A stretch of DNA of 64,000 nt from Charina bottae. Taxonomy: Eukaryota > Chordata > Lepidosauria > Squamata > Charinaidae. The DNA is taken from the NCBI GenBank assembly GCA_023362775.1, contig JALMGJ010000018.1, positions 20,441,105 to 20,505,104 on the forward strand, in the 5' to 3' direction. Numbering within the stretch: the first letter of the stretch is position 1; every line of letters starts with the position of its first letter. The translations under genes and the position numbers were made by a program. Under the pieces are notes generated by a model. It was given only the letters and a program-made list of their open reading frames with translations. It did no database searches and was not told the origin of the DNA. This document shows, piece by piece, positions 13,601 to 21,115 of the stretch.

Positions 13601-16600
13601 CTTTTCGAAGAGTTATTATTGTGTAGTTGTCCCGACTTATTCACAGAGATCCCATTGATTGGGACAACATACTTAACCAAGTCAGCTGCTAACCCAGTCA
13701 GATCTCCTTGTTGGTGTTTCCAGCAGCACACAGTCACACTATCCAGGTTAAAGGTCAGCATCTGGGGAAGACCCTGCCCACTTTCCTCCAGAGGTGTCTG
13801 CTATCCTTAAGCCCTTGAGCCAGAAGATTATGAAGGAGCAAGACAGCATTTCCTCCCTAGCCCCCAGGGATGTCCAGGGGTCAAAAAAGTCAAGTTGGCA
13901 GCCGCAACCATGTGATCAAACTCCTGCCCCCCTTTTTAAATCTGCATCATAATGTTAGTTAATTAAGGAATGAATTGGGCAATGTGACAAAAACAGCCTT
14001 AATCAATATTCAAGGTTGCTCCAGAACTGCTCCGCTCCACGGGAGATAATGTTGTTGATGTTTTTGACAGGAAGATTTTATTCCTCTTCCTTCCTCTTGA
14101 ATCCCTTCAGCAAAAATGTGGGCATTGGGCAGTCACCGTTCCCCTTAAGTTGGATCCCTGGGTTTGAGCTTTTCTCAGTCCTTTATTGGAAAAGAATCCT
14201 TAAAAATCAGACCCCTGGGAGCTGTCAATGCTGGGCTGTGATTGCCGTTCTGTGGATGGGTGTAGCATTTCTATCTCGCCCTTGGCCAGACACCTTGATG
14301 CAGCTTATAGCGTAAAGCATTATAATGAAATAAATTAAAAGCAGCAAGGCAGGAACCAAGGTTAATGAAACCAAGGCAGCAATTCCAAAGAAAGCTGAAA
14401 TAGCAGTTGCATAAAAAAACTCATTGAAAGGATCTCTGATATCCTTAGAAATTGGAAAAAAACAATTGGCTCGGCTCGGCTCGATTGCCTAAAAGGAAGA
14501 GGCCTTTGAACTGATATAAGGAGAACTGATGAACTGATGAACTGATATAAGGAGAACCATAATCTTGGTTCTACTTCTCAAGAAGATCTGCTCTGTAGGA
14601 ACTGCCCATCTAAATGTGAAGAATTGGAACTCACAGAGATCAGCCTCTGAAATACATTTTAAATGTTAGGCAGGGTTGTTGGAAGAGAAGAGAACTTCCC
14701 AGAAGGATTCTGGACTGCAATTACAAATCTGATATTGGGGTCCCAGCCCACTGCTCCCCATAAGAATCCATGTAGGTAAGGGAGGTTCTGATAATCAGTG
14801 TGGCAAAACTCTGATTAGCTAGCTAACCTTTCCATGAAAAGGCAAGGCGTCTTCTCCTGTTATGATGAGCAAGCAGGAGCAATTGGTGTCCTTGGATAGG
14901 GGACCCCGACCCACTGCCCCACACAAAGGTGCAGCTAGAAGATTCCTCTTCAGGGCTCACAAGCAAGAAGAGTATGAACCCTGAATATAACATGATTTAC
15001 TTTATTAGGAATATCATAGTTTTAAAGTATATCTTTAAGGCATCTTTCGTTTGATGGCGATGTTCATCTTTTCATGCTCCCATTTCCTTTCTTTACATGC
15101 TCGTTCCTAGCGGATGTCCTACATCTTAAAGGTAAGGCCAGAAACCTCTCCGTGACATGTCCCTTTGCACCATATCTATGTGTTTTAATGAACAAATAGG
15201 GTTTTCCCCAAATGACAAGTTTCTGCCCTGGCTTTGAGGTCATATTTTCCCAAAGCTAATCTCAGTGATGTTCGTTTCTGCAATCTGGCTCCACGCACGT
15301 TTACTCAGTAGTAAACTTCACTGAGCACGCGTGCAACGGAGATGCCCTTTAGCATGTCTCTGGCTCGGGGTTTATTTATGTAGTCAACAGATTACGCTTG
15401 TATACCACCAAAGCTGAAACAATTCATCTGCTTTATAGGTCAGATTCTGTAAAGGAATTTAGAGTTGACCGTGGAGAAGGCAGGAGTAAGCTTTGAAGGG
15501 GGGAAAGACGGAACATGGAGGGACTTCAACAAGAGATTTCAAAGTCTAGAAATGGAAGGAAGTGTGAGAAAGAAACTCAAAATAATCTGTAGCTTGAATC
15601 ATGTCAACTGGATTTCTATTTAAATAGAAATCCAGTTGACATGATTCAAGCTACAGACAATTCCACCTGGATGACTGAGAACCTTCATAGACAAACTCAA
15701 AATAAGCCCGCCTTGATTTTGTTTTCCATAAGATGGGACAGAGAGAAACTGGGACAGGCTTTCAAGATTCTGTAATTCCACCTTACTACAATAACGAGCA
15801 TTCCTAGAATTCCTGCAGTGTCTCTTTCTTGACCTGACCTTTGAAGCCTGTCCCAGTTTCTTTCTGTCCCATTTTATACTACACAACATCAAGGCAGGGC
15901 TACTCTGAGTTTCTTTCTCACACGTCTTTCTAGGTCTGGACTGCGTACAGTAAACTCTTGTCCACGTCCTTCCTTAGTGGCTCACTCGTCAGGCCAGCTC
16001 TAAATCCCTTCACACATATTTACTTGCTAGATCTTCCATGCTGGAATTCAAGGCACAGCATTTATGGGACGGTCTGAAACCCAGTCGGGAATCACCCACA
16101 ACCTTGCATTAAAAAGATGCTACGTCCCTACTCTTTCTTCAAAGGTAGTTGAAATTCCACTGGTTGTGAAGAGGAATGTTGAGAGTTGTGGGCTAACACA
16201 ATGTATGGCTACCGGATTAGCCAAATCTGCCTTGTGTCACATACCCAAACATGTCACCTATCAATGCAACTGCTCAGCCGTTGGATATTTACTCTGCAGA
16301 CTCATAAATATTTGAGTTCGCTCCTCAGTTAATCAGCTAAAGGTTAGATGCATCATGAGCTGAGGTTTCTTCAGCTAGGACGTAACCCGAATGGGGTTGT
16401 TCTGTCTGTACAGGATTCCAGCAAGAGTCCAAAGACGATGAAAAAGTTCCTTCCCAAAAGGAAAACAGAGAGGAAACCATCTGATGAGGAGTTCGTCATT
16501 AGAAAAAGTAGGTTGGCTGCATGGCTGGTTTCTGTCACTGATTTTTTAATGATGTTGTAAGGTGGAAGACTCTGATCTTTATCCATTGGTTAAAAACGAA

Positions 16601-19600
16601 ATGGCACTTCCAGACAGTTTTATGAAGTTGCATGTCTCTGCTCAAGGAGGAGGGGAAAGATTGTCTTCCAAGAAATGCATCCCTGAATAGTTTAGTGTAG
16701 TTTCTAAATCATGAGCATTAGTATTTCCAGTCTATCTTCCATTCGTCGGGCCCCACCTCAAGTACTGGATCCAATTGGAATGGAGTGTGAGAATGACCTT
16801 GGAAGACGAGGGGAACAGATGCTGCCTGGGGAACGATTTGATAAAAGAGGGAAGAGCCCACAACTGAATAATGGGCAGAGAAAGAAACTTAGAAAGGACC
16901 CACCCTAGGGACGGCGGGAGATTTGTACGTTCAGACTTGCAAGATTCTGTTAATGTAGCCTAACAATAAAGTAGAAGTAGCTCATCTGGTCGTGTTTCCT
17001 GTCTGGTTTATCCAACAAATTTAAGGTTAGACAAATTGCAATGGAAGAGATGCATAAAAAGATGCATAAAAAGATGCATAAAAAGATGCATAAAAAGATG
17101 CATAGAAAGACTGGGAGAAGTTCTACAAGGAGGTGTTGAGGGAATTGAGTCTATTTAGCTCAAGAAAAGATGCCTGAAGGGAGATAAAATAGCCCCCTTC
17201 AAGTGTCACGCAGAAAAAGGACCCGTCTTGTTCTCAGGTGTCCCTGAAGGCAAGACACAGAAGTTACAAATGCAAACCTGAGTGGGAAATTAGGAGAAAC
17301 ATCCGAACTATTTAAGCAGCCAGAACCGATGACCCAGAGAAGTGATGGGTTCTCCATCATTGGATGTGTTCAGTCAGTGGGTGGACAACCACCTGTGAGG
17401 GCTGCTTTGGTTCGGAATTCTGCATCAAGCGGGATGGACTTGATGGCCTTGATGGCCTTTCTCAGTGTTAGGATTCTATTAAAAGTCATCAGAAGGAGAT
17501 AGAGGATAGATTAAAACAATAAAGAAATAAAGCAAGCACTGAAAGTGGGAGACCCCTTCGTGACTCATCAGTTTATTATCCTGGAAGCTTTTGTGGATCA
17601 GATTCCCCTTCATCAAAGGTCTCGCCTGCACTCTTGCCAAAGATGGAGACACAGTGGTGGGGAAAGGAAAGAGGACACTTGAATGGTTGATGAGACGCAG
17701 TGAACATTATCAATAGATAATGGCCATTCCCCAGTCAATAATTAATCAGTGGCTGATTGCCTCACAATACATTTGTTCAGCTTGAAGGACTCAAGGCCCC
17801 AAAACAGGAGAACAGGGGTGCCTCACTGGGAAAAAGACACAGCTAGCTTGGTACCGTAGTTTTTCTTTTAGCAAAACTGATGATCCAGCCGAAATCCAGA
17901 GTCTGTCCTTACATTCATTTGCTTTGCAGGCACAGCGGCCTTGGAAGAAGACGCTCAGATCCTCAAGGTGATCGAGGCGTATTGCGCAGGGGCCAGTTTT
18001 CAGCAGAACGTCACTTCAGGTCAGTGGACTGAAGCCAAACCAGGTTGTTCACAGAGATTTGGGATATGGCTGATTCCTTGTGCCAGGTCAAACATAGGGC
18101 CCTCAGGATACCAGCCTGGCATCCTAATTCAGGGTGTTCTCTGAAATCAGAGAAAGCTGTGATTTGTTTCACCACGTTTTAAAAAGACTGTAAACCACAA
18201 CATGCACAAATACATCTACTTTGAATTCCCCAGCCAGCATGCTTTAAGATGGGTGGACTTCAACTCCCAGAATTCCCCAGCCAGCATGCTTTAAGATGGG
18301 TGGACTTCAACTCCCAGAATTCCCCAGCCAGCATGCTTTAAGATGGGTGGACTTCAACTCCCACAATTCCCCAGCCAGCATGCTTTAAGATGGGTGGACT
18401 TCAACTCCCACAATTCCCCAGCCAGCATGCTTTAAGATGGGTGGACTTCAACTCCCAGAATTCCCCAGCCAGCATGCTTTAAGATGGGTGGACTTCAACT
18501 CCCACAATTCCCCAGCCAGCATGCTTTAAGATGGGTGGACTTCAACTCCCACAATTCCCCAGCCAGCATGCTTTAAGATGGGTGGACTTCAACTCCCACA
18601 ATTCCCCAGCCAGCATGCTTTAAGATGGGTGGACTTCAACTCCCACAATTCCCCAGCCAGCAAGGTTGAGAGACACTGCTTTAGACTATCAAAGCCTTTC
18701 TGAGACCTTGGGAGATGGAAGCAGAACATTCATCCTACCTCTGTTCATTCTGTCTCACATTGTCTCCTCGCTCTACCCTTGATCGGATGTTAATTCCCCC
18801 ACCCCTACTAAAGTTAGTATCCCAGAAAAGAGGGGCCCTTTTCCCTGGTTGGATGAATCCATCTGATAATTTCAAACATGAAATCAAACATGAATTGCAG
18901 CAACTGCTTTCTCCTCTGGGGGGAGGGGGGAGGGAACCTGCCTTGCACTGATGAGTCAAAACCCATCCTTTGAAATAAGCTGACTTTTAAAATAGCAAGA
19001 TGAAGGTAAAGGAAATCAAGAAGTTGCAACTAGATGCTTTTGACCTCCGTTCTTTCTGCCCTCCCAGCCCACTGAGATGCTAATCTCAGAAGACACCGTC
19101 ACTTTGGGCATGAAGCACCGTGCTTTTATCGTTTAATCTGCTGCGCATTTCAGAAAAAGCAGCTGCCTGGGTGTTTTGTGTTTTGTGTGTTTTTTTTTCG
19201 CATCTTCTGAAGCAATGGATGGAAATACCGTCTCGTATCAGCGGGATTGAGGTGGCAACTATAAATCAGTGCTTTGGGGGACAGTGGGAGGCTGTGAGTG
19301 GTTTCTGTTTGTTTTAAGCTCTCCCGAGTTGATTTGGGTTTAGCACAGCCCCCGTTAGTTGCAGGTGATCCGTAGCATCAGCCTCAAGCAGGGAAAGGGC
19401 CATCCCAGATTGAGCTGGACCAACGCTTTGGTCCTCGGGTGCACCAAAGGGGGCCGTCCCCTGAACTGTCCACTCTTGTCCTCAGGTTCCCGCAAAGATT
19501 CAGTCCCGCAGGTCCTGCTTCCAGAAGAAGAGAAAATAATCATTGAGGAAGTACGGAGCAACGGGCAGACCGTGGCAGAGGAGAAGTGAGTGGGAGCTGG

Positions 19601-21115
19601 TTGGGTGTCAGAGCCTTGCTGTGGCCTGCAGAAAAACGTAGTGGGTGAAATACTGGCCTCCCATCTCCATGCAGCCTTGAGTTTTCTTTGAGGACACCCC
19701 TTCCTCACATTGACTTCCCTGCTGATGACCCAACCATGGGCACCAGCGTCTTGCAGATGATCCTTGGAAGCCTTCTAAGGCAGAGGCGGCCCATCTCTAC
19801 GCGTTCCTTGCAGGGGGCAGGGGAAGAAAGGGGTGCAAATAGGCACAACGGTGTCACATGTAGGCAAGATTGTGTCACACTTGTAGGAGCAAATGGGGTG
19901 TCCCCCACCCCCACCCCAGTTTTGTTCTATTTGTTGGGTGAACGGTGCATTCTGACCGGTTTGCAGATGGGCAGGAAATTGGGCGGCCCAGTTTTGCCAA
20001 TGGTGTTCCCCAAATCGGGGGGCCTGATCAGACTGGGCAAGGCTTAGGAGCCTTTATCGGAGGTCCGTCAGGGCCACAGCCACCCAAAGGAAGGGAAAAA
20101 TGTTTGTGACAATAAACACGTTGTAGTTCAGGAAAACGGGACTCCCATTAATAATCTTTTTCTTCAAACCATTGCCCACCTTTTCGGGGGTGGGGGGCAT
20201 ATGTCGCAATATTTCTATTATGCCCAGAAGCCAGTGTTCTTAAGTAGTTTCCTAGGAAAGCTGAAAACCATGAATTGAAAACGTTCTAAGAATTAAAAGG
20301 GGGAAAAAATCAGATTGCAGTCCTGGGAAAATGAAGTAAACATTCTGCACCTGGTGCTGATGGATTTTTTGCCCCTTTCTGCTGTCCACTTATTTTCTAG
20401 GAGTCTTGTGGATACTGTCTACGCATTAAAAGATGAGGTCAAGGAACTGAAGCAGGTAATCCAAAATAATTGCACAATGCTAGGCAGCATTTATAAGCAG
20501 TTTTTCAAAAGCCCAGATTGCAGTTGGGGGCTCCATAATCCAGTCTACTGAATATCAGATTTCCCAGTGGGTGTAAAAAAAAAAAAAAAAGATTAGGTTT
20601 CCAATCCTCATGGCAGCAATGTCCGGCTGGAAAATGTGCCCTCAGTTGTTGTTGCATGATGGAAACAGCCTGGTGTCTGGCTGGGATGCAAATTCTTATC
20701 CAGCCATGGATGTCGTTTGAGGATTTGCCCTTCTTGGCCTGATCTACCTTGCAGTGGTGTTGAGAAGCTTAGAAAGTCAGAAAGTGCTGTGTAAGCTCTT
20801 TGTAGAGAGGGCAGGGGAACAGTTTAATCCATTAAGCCATCAAGAGCTGAGTGAGAGAAGATGGTTAGCACATCTAGGTCTACGGTTTGGGTTTGGGGAA
20901 GGAAAGTTGGAGACGGTGTTAACATCCCCCCCCCCTTTGCCCCCACTCATCTCTGCCTCTCTTTCGTGCTGCAGGAGAATAAACGAATGAAGCAATGTTT
21001 GGAAGAGGAGCTGAAGTCCAGGAAAGATTTAGAAAAATTGGTCCGGAGGTTATTGAAGCAAACCGACGAATGTATCCGAGAAGAAACGGGCCGCCGTTCG
21101 TCCATGCTGGCTTGA
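1620..21115 (+). CDS. ARHGEF6: ARHGEF6 (alpha-PIX / Cool-2), 3' part of the gene, 17 exons, 5' end outside window
   Basis: Rac/Cdc42 guanine nucleotide exchange factor that binds PAK kinases and GIT proteins at focal adhesions and in the cytoplasm. Joined exons (1620-1690, 4328-4422, 4897-4992, 5431-5553, 5652-5790, 7357-7416, 8229-8375, 8960-9046, 9346-9424, 11419-11558, 12241-12366, 15111-15131, 16414-16507, 17930-18019, 19486-19585, 20401-20455, 20975-21115) keep one frame and give about 553 residues plus stop. Every junction is AG/GT. Order of domains: linker, DH (from about [16 protein letters not shown]), PH ([15 protein letters not shown] to LDHLQRL), proline-rich segment, GIT-binding segment ([17 protein letters not shown]), C-terminal coiled coil. 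The micro-exon RMSYILK and the ending [16 protein letters not shown] are typical of ARHGEF6; ARHGEF7 ends differently. The human protein has 776 residues, so the CH and SH3 domains lie upstream of base 1. Paralog ARHGEF7 is the only serious alternative. Confidence 0.95.
1855..2235 (-). mobile_element. CR1-like fragment of the avian type
   Basis: It begins catagaatcatataactta and continues with the ggctggaagagac, caagaatcc and cttctccaggctgaac modules known from CR1-type repeats of reptiles and birds. Intronic, no intact reading frame. Confidence 0.55.
2398..2750. mobile_element. hAT-type non-autonomous element with perfect 8-bp duplication
   Basis: Inverted ends caggggtggggaac and gttccccacccctg enclose 353 bases. 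The flanks are cactaagt at 2390-2397 and cactaagt at 2751-2758. Inside, a GC-rich unit of about 58 bp (ggcgggagcca core) repeats about four times at 2461-2640. It lies in the intron between 1690 and 4328. Confidence 0.85.
3928..4110 (+). mobile_element. 5S-rRNA-derived SINE fragment
   Basis: gcaaagctaagaaaggttgg and catgcttggatgggaga are close to the internal promoter half of 5S rRNA. A later part reads acaaaccacttccaactgtt, a common squamate SINE tail. It lies in an ARHGEF6 intron. Confidence 0.6.
4328..4422 (+). CDS. ARHGEF6: ARHGEF6 exon, start of DH domain
   Basis: Acceptor gcttcag, donor gtaaga. It encodes [20 protein letters not shown] followed by [11 protein letters not shown], the first helix of the DH (Dbl homology) exchange domain. 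It leaves two bases to be completed by the next exon (AA+G, Lys). Confidence 0.93.
4897..4992 (+). CDS. ARHGEF6: ARHGEF6 exon, DH domain
   Basis: Acceptor ttctag, donor gtaagtcc. It encodes [20 protein letters not shown] then [11 protein letters not shown], matching the DH segment in PIX proteins with the conserved GN-EEIC-FQQ pattern. Both splice phases fit the neighbouring exons. Confidence 0.93.
   Translation, partial: AECHGYSIFARKRGGDLQLSADAQPGPGRLC
5205..5276 (+). mobile_element. short LINE 3' tail
   Basis: ttgtaagctgctcagagttg leads into ataaataaat, the usual end of CR1/L2-type elements. Only the tail is present. Confidence 0.45.
5431..5553 (+). CDS. ARHGEF6: ARHGEF6 exon, DH domain
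   Basis: Acceptor ttctatag, donor gtagaaa. It encodes [20 protein letters not shown] then [20 protein letters not shown]. The NHPSAVNVL motif is nearly invariant in PIX proteins. A diverged extra copy of 66 bp of this exon lies 769 bp downstream in the intron at 6231-6296. Confidence 0.95.
5652..5790 (+). CDS. ARHGEF6: ARHGEF6 exon, DH domain
   Basis: Acceptor gtcttccag, donor gtaagc. It encodes [20 protein letters not shown] then [20 protein letters not shown] and LERHME. The LSKPF-RL-KY-LL-ELERHME string is the conserved DH helix that contacts the GTPase. Confidence 0.95.
6231..6296 (+). pseudogene. intronic partial duplicate of the ARHGEF6 exon 5431-5553
   Basis: This stretch aligns without gaps to 5462-5527 of the DH-domain exon: by my count 58 of 66 bases agree. 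In the matching frame it reads [20 protein letters not shown], with Leu to Pro, Gln to Arg and Leu-Tyr to Arg-Arg changes and no stop until codon 30. No acceptor or donor consensus flanks it, so it is unlikely to be spliced. It is followed, after about 45 bases, by an aaataaataaatagataaatag tract like a LINE tail. I infer a copied exon fragment, not a functional alternative exon. Confidence 0.7.
6829..6963. mobile_element. foldback hAT MITE, family A
   Basis: It starts cagtgtttctcaaccttggc and ends in its reverse complement; the two halves form a near-perfect hairpin. The flanks ttataagc (6821-6828) and ttctaagc (6964-6971) are an 8-bp duplication with one mismatch. Confidence 0.85.
7357..7416 (+). 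CDS. ARHGEF6: ARHGEF6 exon, end of DH region
   Basis: Acceptor ccctag, donor gtaggt. It encodes [20 protein letters not shown] in phase 0 and matches human alpha-PIX (HPDHQDILKAI-AFK). Confidence 0.93.
7698..7832. mobile_element. foldback hAT MITE, family A
   Basis: Same family and length as the copy at 6829. The flanks are ccttaaca and tcttaaca (one mismatch). Two copies sit in neighbouring ARHGEF6 introns, on either side of exon 7357-7416. Confidence 0.85.
8229..8375 (+). CDS. ARHGEF6: ARHGEF6 exon, DH-PH junction
   Basis: Acceptor gttgacag, donor gtgagatgg. It encodes [40 protein letters not shown] and VMAQYGGNE. This ends the DH domain and begins the PH domain. [11 protein letters not shown] and the VMAQYG ending are of alpha-PIX type. 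Confidence 0.95.
8529..8870 (+). mobile_element. complete Sauria SINE with 15-bp target duplication
   Basis: tRNA-like head (gtggctcagcgggtatgacg, box B ggttcgagacc), the body with aacagcgttccg, acatgaccgtgg and ttcggacagcgctggc, and the LINE-like end gagtcggacacgactg with a final T run. Perfect flanking repeats taatgcaacaagcat occur at 8514-8528 and 8871-8885. The family is typical of squamates. It lies in the intron between exons 8229-8375 and 8960-9046. Confidence 0.93.
8960..9046 (+). CDS. ARHGEF6: ARHGEF6 exon, PH domain
   Basis: Acceptor ttctctcag, donor gtgagtg. It encodes [20 protein letters not shown] then [11 protein letters not shown]-domain beta strands conserved in PIX proteins ([13 protein letters not shown] in relatives). 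Confidence 0.95.
9346..9424 (+). CDS. ARHGEF6: ARHGEF6 exon, PH domain
   Basis: Acceptor ggaacag, donor gtcagtg. It encodes [20 protein letters not shown] then HAFEIS and one base of the next codon. This is the middle of the PH domain. Confidence 0.93.
9465..9590 (+). mobile_element. L2/MIR-like repeat, upstream part
   Basis: ttctatcccacctttattac to ccctgtgaggtgggttgggc is the segment that precedes the 102-bp array here and also at 42780-42903. Confidence 0.6.
9591..10287 (+). repeat. tandem array, 102-bp unit, about 6.8 copies
   Basis: Units begin ggctgaga at 9591, 9693, 9795, 9897, 9999, 10101 and 10203. Each holds the tcacccagccggcttt and ggactagaactctcagtctc modules of an L2/MIR-like repeat. 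As 102 is divisible by three, the units create false open frames on both strands. It lies in the ARHGEF6 intron after exon 9346-9424. Confidence 0.93.
11419..11558 (+). CDS. ARHGEF6: ARHGEF6 exon, end of PH domain
   Basis: Acceptor tctcatag, donor gtgagt. It encodes [20 protein letters not shown] then [18 protein letters not shown] and TQSWGSHF. The QDLHEWL-HL helix closes the PH domain. The serine-rich stretch that follows is a few residues shorter than in human. Confidence 0.93.
12241..12366 (+). CDS. ARHGEF6: ARHGEF6 exon, proline-rich segment
   Basis: Acceptor tttttatcag, donor gtaacg. It encodes [20 protein letters not shown] then [20 protein letters not shown] and KE, nearly identical to the mammalian PIX proline-rich linker. 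Confidence 0.95.
12367..15110 (+). other. ARHGEF6 intron, no gene
   Basis: This 2.7-kb intron holds a CR1-like tail near 12585-12620 and one copy of the inverted-repeat family B (13869-13935). I see nothing else of note. The CA run at 13558-13570 is short. Confidence 0.6.
15111..15131 (+). CDS. ARHGEF6: ARHGEF6 21-nt micro-exon (RMSYILK)
   Basis: Seven codons RMSYILK lie between ctcgttcctag and gtaaggcc, phase 0 on both sides. The same heptapeptide joins SYKE and SSKSPKT in human ARHGEF6, so this very short exon is conserved. Skipping it would keep the frame, so alternative inclusion is possible but cannot be judged from DNA. Confidence 0.93.
15545..15930. repeat. nested inverted repeats with 72-bp perfect palindrome
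   Basis: 15586-15621 and 15622-15657 are exact reverse complements with no spacer. Further out, aaagtctagaaatgg and gagaaagaaactc at 15541-15578 pair with gagtttctttctcac and tctaggtctg near 15908-15938. Inside, the 15707-15765 arm (ccgccttgattttg, gggacagagagaaactggga) pairs with 15838-15896. It lies in the ARHGEF6 intron downstream of the micro-exon. Confidence 0.8.
16414..16507 (+). CDS. ARHGEF6: ARHGEF6 exon, basic linker
   Basis: Acceptor ctgtacag, donor gtaggttgg. It encodes [20 protein letters not shown] then [11 protein letters not shown]. The strongly basic [12 protein letters not shown] stretch is conserved in PIX proteins. Confidence 0.95.
17049..17109 (+). repeat. 12-bp tandem repeat (gatgcataaaaa), five copies
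   Basis: Five near-identical 12-bp units lie in an ARHGEF6 intron, with the last unit changed at one base. Confidence 0.85.
17330..17485 (+). mobile_element. CR1-like LINE tail fragment
   Basis: gggttctccatcattggatg and gggatggacttgatggcc, then ttaggattcta, are the common 3' segment of CR1-type repeats. Related tails occur at 31890-32045 and 54010-54185. Confidence 0.5.
17930..18019 (+). CDS. ARHGEF6: ARHGEF6 exon, GIT-binding segment
   Basis: Acceptor gctttgcag, donor gtcagtgg. It encodes (S)[18 protein letters not shown] then [27 protein letters not shown] is the core of the helix by which PIX proteins bind GIT1/GIT2. Confidence 0.95.
18222..18670. repeat. 47-bp minisatellite derived from MITE family A
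   Basis: About 9.5 copies of gaattccccagccagcatgc + tttaagatgggtggacttca + actccca. The right boundary runs into aaggttgagagacactg, the terminal repeat of the MITE, so the array grew within one insertion. It lies in an ARHGEF6 intron 200 bp after exon 17930-18019. Confidence 0.9.
19486..19585 (+). CDS. ARHGEF6: ARHGEF6 exon, linker to coiled coil
   Basis: Acceptor cctcag, donor gtgagtgg. It encodes [20 protein letters not shown] then [12 protein letters not shown]. The order [14 protein letters not shown] matches ARHGEF6 and precedes the trimeric coiled coil. Confidence 0.94.
20401..20455 (+). CDS. ARHGEF6: ARHGEF6 exon, coiled coil first half
   Basis: Acceptor ttttctag, donor gtaatc. It encodes [18 protein letters not shown] with heptad spacing of hydrophobic residues; this is the start of the PIX C-terminal coiled coil used for oligomerisation. 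Confidence 0.95.
20975..21115 (+). CDS. ARHGEF6: ARHGEF6 last coding exon
   Basis: Acceptor gtgctgcag. It encodes [20 protein letters not shown] then [20 protein letters not shown] and RSSMLA, ending in TGA. The coiled coil and the TDECIR ending are specific to ARHGEF6. The last residues differ from human (KTSILP). There is no DETNL-type PDZ-binding ending as in beta-PIX. Confidence 0.96.
   Translation, partial: ENKRMKQCLEEELKSRKDLEKLVRRLLKQTDECIREETGRRSSMLA

Noticed and set aside
18222..18670. Regular repeats that could look like a CRISPR array
   Set aside because: Units are contiguous with no unique spacers, and the sequence is vertebrate; it is a minisatellite.
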